Assembly (NCBI GenBank): GCA_028753945.1
Contig: JAPNXP010000013.1
Coordinates: forward strand, 2,604,001-2,668,000
DNA: 64,000 bases
Source: Hexactinellida sp. DTS-2022
Taxonomy: Eukaryota; Porifera; Hexactinellida
Reading direction: 5' to 3'
Shown here: piece by piece, positions 10,926-21,808 of the stretch
Position numbering within the stretch: the first letter of the stretch is position 1
Layout of the letters: the number at the start of each line of letters is the position of its first letter
Program-made: the position numbers and the translations under genes
The notes under the pieces: generated by a model
Database searches by the model: none
What the model was told of the DNA's origin: nothing
Seen by the model: the letters and a program-made list of their open reading frames with translations, nothing else

Positions 10926-11680
10926 GTGAAAGATTTACATTTACAGTTGTCGGATTCAACTAATTCCATAAGTGATAATATCCCAGCCAGGCTTGTCAAT
11001 AGGTCCCGCATTGTCAGGTCAGGTCAGGTCAGGTCTCATATACAATATTTACGGTCAGAATTTCAGGTCAATTTCAGGTCAATTCAGGTCAAAAAAGTTC
11101 AGGTCAGGTCAGGTCAGGTCAAGGCATTCAGAAAATAGGTTCAGGTCACTCAAAGGTCAGGTCAGGTCAGGTCATGACCTGACCTTTTGACAAGCCTGAT
11201 CCCAGCTAATTCTAATTTAAAAGAATATGTTACTTCGAAGTGTTTGCGAATTCCTGGAGATGGAAATTGTTTATTTGCATCATTATCATACTGGTTTCCT
11301 TGGAAAAATTGATAGTTTTAATTTAGTACGGTTGAAAGTTGTAGAGAATATGGTTGGTAAGCTGAAGGAAGCATGCAATAAGTTTATTGCTAATAAATTT
11401 CTGAAGTGTAATTAACTGTCGTAATGTGGCGGACTATGTAGTGAAATCAAATATGAAGAGGAATTCTACGTGGGCTACTGATGAGGATTTATTTGCTGCG
11501 ACCTTATTACTACAGACGGATATTTGGGAATTTAGTTTCAGGTAGAGGTGCTAAACTAATTGATACTTTGGAATCTCTCCCAGGAAATAATGCAGGCTAT
11601 ACAGTGTATCTATATTAATCATAATGGAGTACATTATGAACCTATATTACGGGTAGATTTAATATCTCTTAGATATTATT
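10926..11680 (+). pseudogene. OTU cysteine-protease-domain relic, first copy
   Basis: In frame from 11208 the sequence reads LRIPGDGNCLFASLSYW, the Cys-loop motif of OTU proteases (GDGNCLF). It then needs frame changes: VRLKVVENM (about 11325), the block around STWATDEDLFAATLLLQ (about 11470) and the His motif YINHNGVHYEPI (about 11610). The order Cys loop, WxTD block, His strand is that of OTU domains. Removing the hAT MITE (10988-11198) and one TSD restores frame from 10926, so the MITE hit an open frame. Two further frameshifts make this a relic. OTU domains are deubiquitinase-type and also occur in invertebrate transposon proteins; the second relic at 22.5 kb makes a TE origin likely. Confidence 0.75.
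10988..11198. mobile_element. hAT MITE, AGGTC family, 8-bp TSD atcccagc
   Basis: Ends CAGGCTTGTCAATAGGTC and (reversed) CAGGCTTGTCAAAAGGTC, perfect duplication atcccagc at 10980-10987 and 11199-11206. AGGTC runs fill much of its 211 bp. Its ends match the 561-bp element at 6700. The open frame 10926-11138 is an artefact of reading through the array. Confidence 0.92.
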
Positions 11681-11799
11681 TAATTAATAACTATAGTATT
11701 ATTAGATAATTAAAGAAAATTTCCTTTATTAATAAATAATTAATTGTTGTATGCAGAATACTATCCAGGTTTAGAAATGACTCTTTGGTATATACAGTT

Positions 11800-12404
11800 G
11801 AGTGGCGGCGGAAGCTAATAAAAACTAGGGGGCTAACCTGTGTAGCTATGTCCACCTTCAAATGGAGAACGAAATATTTGGGCGACATATATACTCTATG
11901 ACTAGGACTCTATGAGTATTGTAAATTTTGCGATTGGCCACAAAATCACAATTAGTATTCGAAATAAATATTTGCTACATTAAGTATATCTATGTATTTA
12001 CCATTGTTTAAATAATAAATATTCCAAAATCATAGCAAGGACTGACATTTATTTGTCATATTATAGTTTCATGGTGAATGAAGTGATATTACAAAACTTC
12101 AATATTCAATTAATTTCTCAGATCATTAAATAAATAACAAATCGTCAAATAAATTCAAAAAACAACATAAAATAATTAGAATAAGTTTTCCAAGTCATTT
12201 CCAAATATCTAAGTCATTTACAAATAAATAAAGTATTGAGAAAACAACATCAACAAATAATACAAATTTGAATATCAAGTGGCTGGTGACACTCACCAAA
12301 GCAGATAGTTACTGAAATGTCCTTTACTAGTATTATTTAAATTAGTATAATGTATATGAGGGGTAAGTAGGGCGGCTATAGCCCCCCTGCTTCTGCCGCC
12401 CTTG
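11800..12404. mobile_element. hAT-type element with 8-bp TSD atacagtt
   Basis: Left end GAGTGGCGGCGGAAGC, right end (reversed) CAAGGGCGGCAGAAGC. Perfect duplication atacagtt at 11792-11799 and 12405-12412. The duplicated site contains the TACAGTT start of the adjacent TA-flanked MITE (12408), so this element landed in that MITE's end. No coding capacity seen. Confidence 0.82.
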
Positions 12405-12407
12405 ATA

Positions 12408-12468
12408 CAGTTAATTCCCGTTATAACGAAGTTCACCTACTTGGAGTTCGTTATAACGGGAGTTAACT
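12408..12468. mobile_element. tiny TA-flanked palindromic MITE
   Basis: About 61 bp made almost wholly of inverted arms: CAGTTAATTCCCGTTATAAC and its near-complement, with TA at 12406-12407 and 12469-12470. Pogo-like CAGT ends. Confidence 0.7.
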
Positions 12469-12471
12469 ATA

Positions 12472-12540
12472 ATCGATGTAATTAAAAGGATCACTTCCAA
12501 GTGATCCTTTTAATCAAGTGATCCTTTTAATTACATCGAT
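12472..12540. repeat. 25-bp perfect inverted repeat
   Basis: ATCGATGTAATTAAAAGGAT plus CACTT at 12472-12496 and its exact complement at 12516-12540. The inner AAGTGATCCTTTTAAT is present twice in direct orientation. Could fold as a hairpin; possibly a MITE. Confidence 0.7.
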
Positions 12541-12552
12541 AGAAGGATAGAA

Positions 12553-12871
12553 CAGGGTTCCGAAAACTAGGTTTTTCAGTCCTCAAGCGGCCTGAAACAA
12601 CATTATGTCTGGCCTGATAGACCAATGGAAATTTGTATCATGTGTGGCCTGAGAGACATTTCTAATTTTAATCTGGCCTGTACACATATACACACTGATT
12701 AATGTACTAGTAAACAGTTTTGACAAGAGTCCTTTATGCACTTTTTGCTTCGAAATTAGTATAGTTCTAGTATTACAACAACTTAATAGTTTTGTTATAA
12801 ATTTCGAAAATTTCTCGATATTGTTTGTGGCCTGAGGAAAAATTTATTAAGATTATGCGGCCGGAACCCTG
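12553..12871. mobile_element. hAT MITE, GGCCTGA family, 8-bp TSD ggatagaa
   Basis: Ends CAGGGTTCCGAAAAC and (reversed) CAGGGTTCCGGCCGC. Perfect duplication ggatagaa at 12545-12552 and 12872-12879. GGCCTGA occurs about five times inside. Confidence 0.9.
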
Positions 12872-12879
12872 GGATAGAA

Positions 12880-13736
12880 GAATAAAATAATTTCAGGATT
12901 GACAGTGCAAAAGATAGCGATTTTGATGTCTGCAGGCAAGTAACTAACAATTATAAAGCCACTCTCTCTCCATTTATATTGGCCAACATTAATAGTGGTA
13001 AGTTATATTCTTAAAATTAATATGTGGTGATTTCTAGTTCTCAAAAGAAGGCAAATACGCGTATACGTATATTTATGGAGAGAAGGAATTGGATAAGTAA
13101 GAGCAATCTAAGAAGCAGTCGGATGTGATACAAGCACGAATTATTTTAATGAAATTACTGGATGGCATTCCCTCTTCTATGTAAGATCAATCCAAAAGCA
13201 GTCGGAATTCATAAAAGCACGCATTATCTTATGGATGCCATTCTCTTCTTGCATTTGTTTATAATTTCCACCCACAAGTTATTGTAACAGCCAGAATATT
13301 CATTATTTACAAGATTCTGTTTGCATTCCAATCATTTATTTGACTTGTATAGTGTGAATATAGTTGCAATAACAATTTTCTATTATTAGTAGAAAGTTAC
13401 TAGAAACTCAATACTAGAATGGGAACTAAGAGGAAGCGAATGAATTGCGTTACACTAGGTAGTTAGTCTACACTAATAGAATATGATATAATGAAGGTAG
13501 GATAAGCAAAAATAATGAAGAAACGAATTTGAAACCTATTGGAGAAATTATAAAGTTCTGAAAGAAATAATTAGCGACCCCTGTTTTTTTTCGGGGGATT
13601 GAATAATAATATGTCAGATTACAAATTTTCCAGAATTGTGAACAAATTTTGACATAGTGATCTTTTATGAAATACCAACCCTGAATTGTATGATAAAAAT
13701 GACTAACAGAAAATTAATACAAAAATCATATTCCAC
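12880..13736. other. no recognisable gene
   Basis: AT-rich; a short direct duplication around 13110-13190 (GCAGTCGGA...AAGCACG) is the only feature noted. Confidence 0.45.
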
Positions 13737-14083
13737 CTAAGTTGTTTAATACGCGTATTGCGTATAATACGTATTATACGTAATATGCTATCAATCAGGA
13801 CGTACCGTATAAGAAGCTAATCTATGATCAACCAGGAATGTTTTCGAAGTAATTCAGTAAAGCATATTTTTTTTAATTATTTAATTAAAACAAGATGCTA
13901 GCAAATAATCAAATTTGTACTATACTGACTATGATACGAGTCTATTAATAAAAAAATAATAACTACTAAGAGAAAATTGTCCAAAGGAAATTTCATGAGC
14001 TCGATAATACAAGGTATACTTGTGATACGTATTAAATTATACGTATTACACGTGTCCAATAAAATACGTATTAAACAACTTAG
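13737..14083. mobile_element. inverted-repeat element with ATACGTATTA motif
   Basis: Ends CTAAGTTGTTTAATACG and its complement. Repeated ATACGTATTA-type palindromes lie inside both ends (13749-13790 and 14028-14075). No target duplication could be recognised. Confidence 0.6.
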
Positions 14084-14793
14084 CTTTTAACCGGCATCCA
14101 CTGCGTGACATTTTGAGACACTACTATTAGTAAACCATGGATGTGCAAATACAAGTCATACTAGGCGCTAAAAAAATATCAATTTTTGGCATAATTATAC
14201 TTTTATTGTGAATTAAGACACTGCTAAAGTGGAACCTGCTGAAACGAGGCGCAATGTGGGCAAGCTTTTAGCCACCCCATTCTCAATTTCTGCAGATTCC
14301 CCGTTGGTGGATATTATTTGTAGGTGACTAGGAATTTGCTGCATACTTTTCACACAATTTGTAAGCTTGTTACACAGAATTACTAAACCTCGAATGCATA
14401 TTTGGCGGTTCAAACGTTACATCACCCAAAATCCCTTCGTTTAGCGGTTTTTGCCTATCTATTGTTTATCAGCAATCCTTCTGAGCTAGATAAGCTATCC
14501 CTCCCCTGTGAGTGTTGCGTAACAGTTACATTTATCTGAGTTGTCCAAATTTATTTGAAGTAAATTTCCTATTTATCTATTAGGTAGTTTTACATCTAAT
14601 AATTATATACTCACTTGACACTAAATGTGAGAACAAAACTAATATTTAATTACTTAAACATAAACACATAAAATACCAAGTACAAACTACATTAAATTTT
14701 AATTATTTCTCTAATTTACAAAGAAACCCTCCTCTCCTCATTTTCCTCCTATTATTAGCTTCCCTCTCCCTCCAACTCTTAGCCCTACCTGTC
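14084..14793. other. no recognised gene; one unassigned frame
   Basis: A 66-codon minus-strand frame (14413-14213) has ordinary amino-acid composition, but I cannot link it to a family. Confidence 0.35.
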
Positions 14794-14927
14794 CATAGGC
14801 GCCGAGGTTTGATGAATCCAGGGATGGCCATTAGCCATCCCAGTCCAATTCCCGGGATAGTCTAGCCATCTCAGTCCAATTCCTGGGATGGAATAGCCAT
14901 CCCAGAATGCATGCCTCGACGCCTATG
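14794..14927. mobile_element. CATAGGCG-type MITE, 134 bp
   Basis: Ends CATAGGCGCCGAGG and (reversed) CATAGGCGTCGAGG. Only ctgtc is shared by both flanks. The inside is repeated CCATCCCAG/CTGGGATGG. Ends resemble those at 5582 and 63421. Confidence 0.7.
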
Positions 14928-15540
14928 CTGTCAATAGTCTTCGGAGTGTCAGTCTCTCCCCTTCCAATACCAATCTTTCATATTCCCACCAGTGTATTAT
15001 ACAGCCATTTATAAATACGCTACTTATCCTGGTCTGATCCAATTTTCATACGCCTAAATTACAAATTAATGTTAAGGTTTGGGAGAGGATTCCAAATTTT
15101 CGCTCTCCTAATTCAAATTTTCCAAAAATCATGCTCCAAAAGGAGCGGCTCGCGTTCCTTGATAATTCCTTGTTTCCCACAGCTTCCTCTCCTCCTCCAA
15201 CCCTCTTTGATAATAATAAATTAACAAAATAATGTAAACAAATTTTTAAGAAAATAGGTTGTGATGAAGCAAACGATTTCAAAAATGTTTAAACCTTTAT
15301 CTTTCTCCTAAAATATTCCTTGATTTGTTACGATCTTATCGTTACAAATATTATATCAATTTAACCGGTTATAGAAATAATCACAACTATTCATACTTTC
15401 TAAAGGAATTTACTATGCTTATACTAGGACAGGGACTTCTTTAATATAGGGACTGTAAACTTCGTTTTACGGTAAAATTAGCGTAGGCCTAAAACAGTAT
15501 TGTTACTTATTGATATCCCGTAATCCGCTAATGCTAGACA
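14928..15540. other. no recognisable gene
   Basis: A pyrimidine-rich stretch near 14730-15000, otherwise unremarkable AT-rich DNA. Confidence 0.4.
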
Positions 15541-15544
15541 TAGG

Positions 15545-15862
15545 AAATGTATTATTGTCGTATAGGAAGTCATATTTTGGGAGTCCAACGGTAATATTGG
15601 TTTATCGAAAATATTTGTGGAATGTAAGTTATGCGATTTTCACACCCTTCCATATATGGTAATATTGTTAAAATCTCGAGATTACTTAACTTTATACATA
15701 TGAAATGTATCATTTTCGTACAGGAAATCATATTTTGGGAGTCCAACGGTAATATTGGTATATCGAAAATATTTGTGGAATGTAAGTTATACGATTCTCA
15801 CACCTTTCCATATATGGTAATATTGTTAAAATCTCGAGATTAGTTAGTTTTATACATATGAA
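15545..15862 (+). repeat. tandem duplication, 158-bp period
   Basis: CATATTTTGGGAGTCCAACG occurs at 15571 and 15729. Each unit continues through GTGGAATGTAAGTTAT and AAATCTCGAGATTA with few differences. The frame 15631-15843 is a by-product. Confidence 0.85.
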
Positions 15863-16302
15863 ATATATTATTGGCGAATTGGAAATGGGAATTCATATTT
15901 AGGGACTCAGTAGATCACATTGATTTACCTAAGGCGTCCCCCTTAGCCTATTAACCACATGAATAACCAATTTATAAAGGAATAGCAAGAATTTACTTGT
16001 GATATTGTAATGAAATAAATTCCATTACAATATCTCAAATTGCTATTATAATTATTGCTACAATATTTATTGCTATTGTATAGTATCAATTTAATTTTAA
16101 ATTGTTTGTTTGCAACTACTTAGATAGGCTAAGAAATGAGAACAATTTCATAGAATAATATTATCTATCCAAAATATAATTACGTAATTGTGTCAATCTA
16201 TTATCAAAATGTTAAAGTTTTCGTATAAAGTTGTTTACAACAGCTATAATGGGGTAATCAACTATGTTGACATTAATTTACCAATTATACATGGCCTAGG
16301 AC

Positions 16303-18917
16303 CAGTGGCGCCGCCAGCTTTTGCAAGTTGGTGTCGCAGCCCAGTCGCAGGTTAACTTCATTGTCGCAGGTTAATTTTTTTCGACAGTCGCTTCACCGTT
16401 GTAGAATTATAATTCACTGTGTCTGTGCGTGTTCCACTAGCTAATAGTACTTACTAGCATGTCTAATGCATACAGAAAATGATGGAAGCCGCCGACAAAG
16501 CATCCAAGGCGACCTGTGTATCTAGCAAACGAAATTGTGTCGATAATGATAGCAGTGGCGGGTCTAACCCAAAGAAGTTATGCATCGTCCCAGAGGCTGT
16601 ATCACAAAATATCAGCAAGAACATCGGAGAAGGTCCTAATCGCCCATCTGTTCGTGATAGCGACTACCCCTGCCGCGTTTTTAGCAATACTCGGAGAAAG
16701 TTTTTGGCGTCTTCGTATTACCCAAATCACTCCTGGATCGAGTACAGTTTGGTCCGGGATGCCATCTTCTGCTTTGCTAGCCGTCACTTTGCTACTACTG
16801 GTGTACTTGTGACTCTGTTCGCCGCTGCTGGGGTTTGTTCGTGGTCCCAACAAGGCCGTATCAACGACCATGCCAGTTCTGAGACTCACAAGGACAGTAT
16901 GTCTAAGTGGCAGGATTGGAAGGGATCCCAAGACAATGGTGGTATAAGGGCTGTGATGTGTGGTGGGAACGAGAAGCTCATTGCAGAGCACCGGCTTTAT
17001 ATGAAGTCCGTAACAGAGGCAGTGATGTTTCTCGCACTGTAGGGTCTGGCATTCCGAGGTCATCGCGAAGGCGAACTGACAGATGAAGTCCGCAACACGA
17101 ACAGTGGGAATTTCAAAGAGCTGATGAGTCTAATAGGGCGTCACAACTCCATCGTGAAGTCGAAGCTGACTGGCATGAAGAACGTCACTTACACTCACTC
17201 CGACATACATAACTTTCTTATCCAGACGATGTCCACCATGGTGCGCGAGGAAATTTCTTCGGAAATTGCCACATCGGGGGGGACATTTTCTTTGCAGTGC
17301 GATGAGTCCAAGGACATCAGTAAAACTGAACAGATAAGCATAGTGGTTCGTTACGAGAAAAACTGCCAGCCCACCGAAGAATTGCTCGACATAGTTCCTG
17401 CCCAGGGTCTCACTGCGGTGGATCTCGCTGCAGTGATTGTGTGGATCCTCACGCTCCATAAACTAGACAACAAGCGATGCTGTGGACAAACCTACGACGG
17501 CGCGGCGGTCATGTCAGGCATTCGAAATGGAGTCCACAAAAAGATCTTCGAGTCAGTCCCTCACGCATACTATCCGCACTGTTTCAGCCACAGGTTGAAT
17601 CTGGCCATGGTTGACGCATCGAGGGCATCGCCGAAGGTTGGGGACTGTCTCGATATCCTGTCGTCCATATATAACTACTTCAGTAGTTTGGTGATCAATG
17701 CTGAATTCATGGATCAGTAGGGCAAATTGGCGGCTGCTGAGTCGAGCAACAAGGTTTTCAATCTTAAACATCACGCTGACACACGCTGGATATCTCGCCA
17801 CGAATCCTGCAGGGCGGTCATGAGAACTCTGTCAGCTATCATGAACACCCTGGAGTACTTCGCCGAGGCGTTCGACTCTGACCGTCGCGTAAAGGCGACT
17901 TCAATTATTGGCATGATCGATACACTCTTTGTAGCACACCTAATCCTCATCACCCGGGTCTTAAAAGAAGCGAAGTTACTCACCAAACATTTACAGAGAG
18001 AACAAATCAAGTACGGAGTGGCCATCGACCTTGTAAATGCCTTGAAATCGACACTTACTGACCTCACAAAACCGGTAGAATTCGACAAGCTCTGGACTGA
18101 TATCGTGTCCCTGTGTGACCGAGCGGAGGTACCACAGCCAGTGGAGCGCAAGCGTAGGAAGGTACGCACAGATAGTCGGAATAACACCAAGTACGGCACG
18201 AAGGATGACTACCTAAAACATGCTCTGATCCCATTGGTCGAGGCCGTTAACTGAGAGCTCGCCCGCCGGTTTAACGGCGACGCCAATGTGCTGTACTGCG
18301 GAGTTTCGGCCTTCACGCCGGAAAATCCCCTCTTCCTGGATATTGAATCTATTGTCAAGTTCGGAGAGCAGTACAGTGTCGACAAGGAGGACATTACCGA
18401 CGAGATGAAAACCTTGAAGAAGCTCTATACCCGCAAGTGTGCCGATGAGTCATTCGATGTTCCCTCCACACTGTGTGACTTCATGAAGTTCCTCAATCGC
18501 TACAAGGAACCATTCCACGCTATGGCCGGGCTATGTACAGTCTGTGTGAGCCTAGGAGTGTCCTCTGCAGGCTGTGAGAGGGCGTTCAGCTGTATGAAGA
18601 GGATCAAGACATACTTGAAGAGTTCAATGAGTGATGAGCGCCTCGGTGGACTAGCCGTACTAAACGTAAATTCTGGGAAGACCACTGATCTCGATCTAGA
18701 TGCAGTAGTCACTCGTTTTGGACAAAGGGAACAGCGTAGGATAGAACTGTTTTAGTAGTATTGATCAGGATTTTGAGACTACACGTATTTAGGAATATCA
18801 ATTATCTATCTAGGTAGGTAGTTATCCGTTGGGTGTCGCAAATCTTGTCGCAGAGTCAGTCCCAGACTCCCAGGTGTCGCAGCTGCGATACCTGCGACAC
18901 CCCTGGCGGCGCCACTG
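16303..18917 (+). mobile_element. hAT transposon with near-complete transposase, TSD cctaggac
   Basis: Ends CAGTGGCGCCGCCAGC and (reversed) CAGTGGCGGCGCCAGG. Perfect 8-bp duplication cctaggac at 16295-16302 and 18918-18925. Copy A of the host repeat (near 4770) shows the same site once, without the insert. Subterminal TGTCGCA/TGCGACA words cluster at 16332-16390 and 18832-18905, as expected for transposase-binding sites. Confidence 0.95.
16479..18755 (+). pseudogene. hAT transposase (ZMYM1/TTF-type), three in-frame stops
   Basis: One frame of 758 codons interrupted only by TAG at 17040, TAG at 17718 and TGA at 18252. Order: a TTF-type zinc-finger region (residues about 65-150, with WIEYSLVRDAIFCF), a DUF4371-like RNase H core, and the C-terminal hATC dimerisation block. 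Likely catalytic residues: Asp 275 in LQCDESKD, Asp 340 in TYDGAAVMSG, Glu 700 in SAGCERAFS; HCFSHRLNLAM is also present. The second Cys of the usual FCFxCR motif is Ser here. The first stop sits where relatives have Gln (LAL-stop-GLAFRGH), fitting CAG to TAG. No frameshift is seen, so decay looks recent. It would excise and insert elements with TGTCGCA-type ends. Confidence 0.92.
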
Positions 18918-19469
18918 CCTAGGACACAATACTTTGACATTATGCAATCATAATATATACTCACTTTATAGGAATTAAAATAATATCATAATATCTTCAA
19001 GTTTACAATCGTGCAACTATCTCTTACACTCATCAAGGGACAATTTAGACAATTAATATCGACATCTATCTACGTACTAGGAAAAAAGATTATAGCTGAG
19101 GCTGGTATAGAGTTACCTAAATGTTCAACCTCCAGTAATATCAGTAAACAGGTAATAAAAACGTGTCACTGGTTATAGTTAGTTCTACCTGATATTGGAA
19201 GTGAATTCTACTTTCTTTTGCCCTTCCGATATTTACATTCGAAATATATTGTACAAACACTAGCAGAAAATACTGGCTGTTTACTACTTCTCTAACTTCC
19301 ATTCCAACTTTCCAGTAACTATAGTGACAAATATCAAAATGCAACCTACTTGATTATTAAATACAGCAATAATTGGCAATGTTTATTCCACACGCCCTGA
19401 GTCTATTGAACCACATGGGAACTGTTTGTTTTTCTAGCAATATCTGCTATATTCGGAAAAAATACACAA

Positions 19470-19918
19470 CAGTAGATGCCGGTTATAAGAACATCGTCGG
19501 GAACTGCATATCAAAGCTGGATTCGGTTAACCGTTGCTAATATCGATTAGCGGTTACAGAATTCGTTAACCAGTTTTCCGGTCTGTTGAAAATCAGCAGT
19601 ATTACTTGAAAATTATTGTATAAATATTTAAAATTATCTGAATTGTGTTAGAAGATTATATCATAAACCATTTCCCATCACGACATCACCAAATAATATA
19701 TTTACATTTTAACTTACTCAATTAATGTACTCTTTTTTGGTAATACTTTTTAAAGCGGAGTCTTATTCAGTAGTATAATCTAGATTTTCTAGATGATTAA
19801 TTGTATTGAGTAGAATGGGCAGTTAATCGGTTAACCATGTCGAGAAATCGAATCACAACCGTTGCTTAAGAACGGTTAATATCCTTATAACCGGCGTTCC
19901 TATATACAACATCTACTG
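19470..19918. repeat. inverted-repeat segment with GGTTAACC motif inside copy B
   Basis: Left end CAGTAGATGCCGGTTATAAG; the reversed right end starts CAGTAGATGTTG, then CCGGTTATAAG. GGTTAACC-like words occur on both sides. Copy A keeps only the right half (about 5380-5495). No target duplication found. Confidence 0.5.
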
Positions 19919-20342
19919 TACTATATAAAGAAATACAGATTCATTGGAATACAGGGAGCTGAATTTATTTGCGTTACTTGGAAGTCAAGTTAGTGGACAC
20001 TCACCACAGAATTCTCAAATGGATTCTAATCAGATTTGGCAGCCGATATACAATTAGTGAATGATTCGTGCTAAATATAATTTCAATATAATGAAAACGT
20101 GGAGAAACCACCAGCCAAGCAATATAGTTAGCAAATTTGGATCACCATTTTCACCCTGTTACTGATCTAATAAATGGTCGTTAACCTTTATATTTTACGA
20201 ATTACAGTTTTAGTAATGTATATATTTGCAATTAAAACTAACTAACTAATACTAATTCTATTAGCAAATGGAATATATTCCATTACAATATCACAAGAAA
20301 ATTCTTACTATTCCTTTATCAATTGGTTATTCATGTGGTTGA

Positions 20343-20930
20343 GAAAACAGGCGAGAAAGAATAACAAAGGAGTAAGAATCTCATAGTAGTAAGAATCTCA
20401 TAGCAATTGTCATCCATGGTTCTTGTAATCAAAGTAGTAAAAATCTCATGATAGTAAGAATCTCATACAACGGAATTAAGTAATTAATGTTTTGGGGCCT
20501 CCTCCTTCTGTGTAGAAGAACCGCACTTCTATATCCACTGAATCGGCACACATTTTTGAATTTAATTAGCCTTCGTTCGTATGTGTGCAACTCGACAAGA
20601 CAGAACGAGCTTCGCATTGATGCGCCCTGATAATGCGGTTCCCAGTTTAAAATTAGACCCAGTTTTAAAATAGATTAAAATAGTTTACGTTAAACTTTAT
20701 TACTCAACTTAAATTAAAACTAGGAAATTAAACAGTTGAACAGTAAACTCCAAGTCGGCAATAAATTGGCTTATAACGAATTTCAATGGCCCGGAGAGCC
20801 TTGTATTTAACTACACTATAGTAAAAAATGGATATAAGGAAAATCGTTTTAACAACGATATTTATTTCCCTCTAAAATTGTGAGTTAATATTGATCAGCT
20901 TATAAATAAATTGGGTTATAAAAAATGAAA
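20343..20930. repeat. short degenerate tandem repeat, then nothing recognisable
   Basis: 20375-20470 holds about four degenerate units of AGTAAGAATCTCATAG. The rest to 20930 shows no gene. Confidence 0.55.
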
Positions 20931-21012
20931 TCTTAAGTACTAAGTACGTACTTAGTTAAGTACATACTCAAGTCGTATTCACTAAGAAATATTGTTGCAC
21001 TTAAGTACATAC

Positions 21013-21800
21013 TAGGAGTGTTACCCGGTTCTCAGATACCCGGGTAAATACTCGGTTCACAAAATCGAATGAGATTCGATACCCGGGTAATTTAATCCGA
21101 ATACCCGGGTATTGCGCGCAATAATTTATATAAAAGGTTTCGGATTACGCTATTGAAGCAATAAAAATCAACAAATGGCGTTTTTAATTTAAAAACGCTT
21201 AGAATACCAGTGCAAACTGTAAACATAACAACATTATATTATAATGGCCTTATAAACTGTAGACTACTAAATTAAGGTCAAGTTTGAGTGACTCATCCTT
21301 AAGATCCCTTAGTATTTCTAAAGTTTACAGTAAATAGTAAAATTTCAGATTATTTTAGAATAATTATCATTTAGTTAGAAAGAGATACATAGAAGTTAGA
21401 ACATTTTCTTATCAACAACATCAATACAGTCGAAATAGGATTATTTTGTCATCGGATTAGTTTGTCTTATCGGATTATTTTGTCGAATTATCCATGAAAA
21501 GAATTGGACAAAATAATCCGATTTCGACTGTATTTCTCATATTTAATTTAGAATTTACTATACTAATATTAAATAAATAGAGTCATTTATGTTAATTTGC
21601 TAAAGGGTCTTTCTTACATAAATTGAAAAATCCATGATACGATGTGTATACAATGAGCTTACTATTTATTTAAGGCATGTTGAAAAGTATTCTATGTACT
21701 TAAAAATAAATTACCCAGGTACCCGAGTATATCCGGGTATTAGCTTGGCAAAGGATTCGAGAACCGGGTATTAGAATTTGAGGATTCGTCGGCACCTCTA
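21013..21800. mobile_element. hAT-type MITE, ACCCGGGTA family, TSD gtacatac
   Basis: Ends TAGGAGTGTTACCCGG and (reversed) TAGAGGTGCCGACG. Perfect duplication gtacatac at 21005-21012 and 21801-21808. ACCCGGGTA words lie inside both ends. A TA-flanked MITE (21427-21530) is nested within. Confidence 0.85.
21427..21530. mobile_element. pogo-type MITE, TA-flanked
   Basis: Arms start CAGTCGAAATAGGATTATTT, the right arm being its near-complement; TA at 21425-21426 and 21531-21532. Confidence 0.85.
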
Positions 21801-21808
21801 GTACATAC

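Larger units (their letters stand above)
15953..20340. mobile_element. dispersed repeat copy B with about 70-bp inverted ends
   Basis: Left arm from 15953 (AACCACATGAATAACCAAT) and right arm ending at 20340 are complementary for roughly 70 bp with few differences. Between them lies copy B of the 4.6-6.4 kb repeat, interrupted by the hAT at 16303-18917. The inverted arms suggest a DNA transposon, but no flanking duplication or own transposase was found. Confidence 0.6.

Noticed and set aside
10926-11190. Two plus-strand frames rich in Gln, Val and Arg
   Set aside because: They run into the AGGTC array of the inserted MITE; only the part before 10988 belongs to the OTU relic.
17771-18199. 142-codon minus-strand frame and similar antisense frames in the hAT
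   Set aside because: Shadow of the plus-strand transposase, which has clear family motifs.
16479-18755. Alternative genetic code explaining the three hAT stops
   Set aside because: Both TAG and TGA would need reassignment, and related frames here end normally; mutation is simpler.
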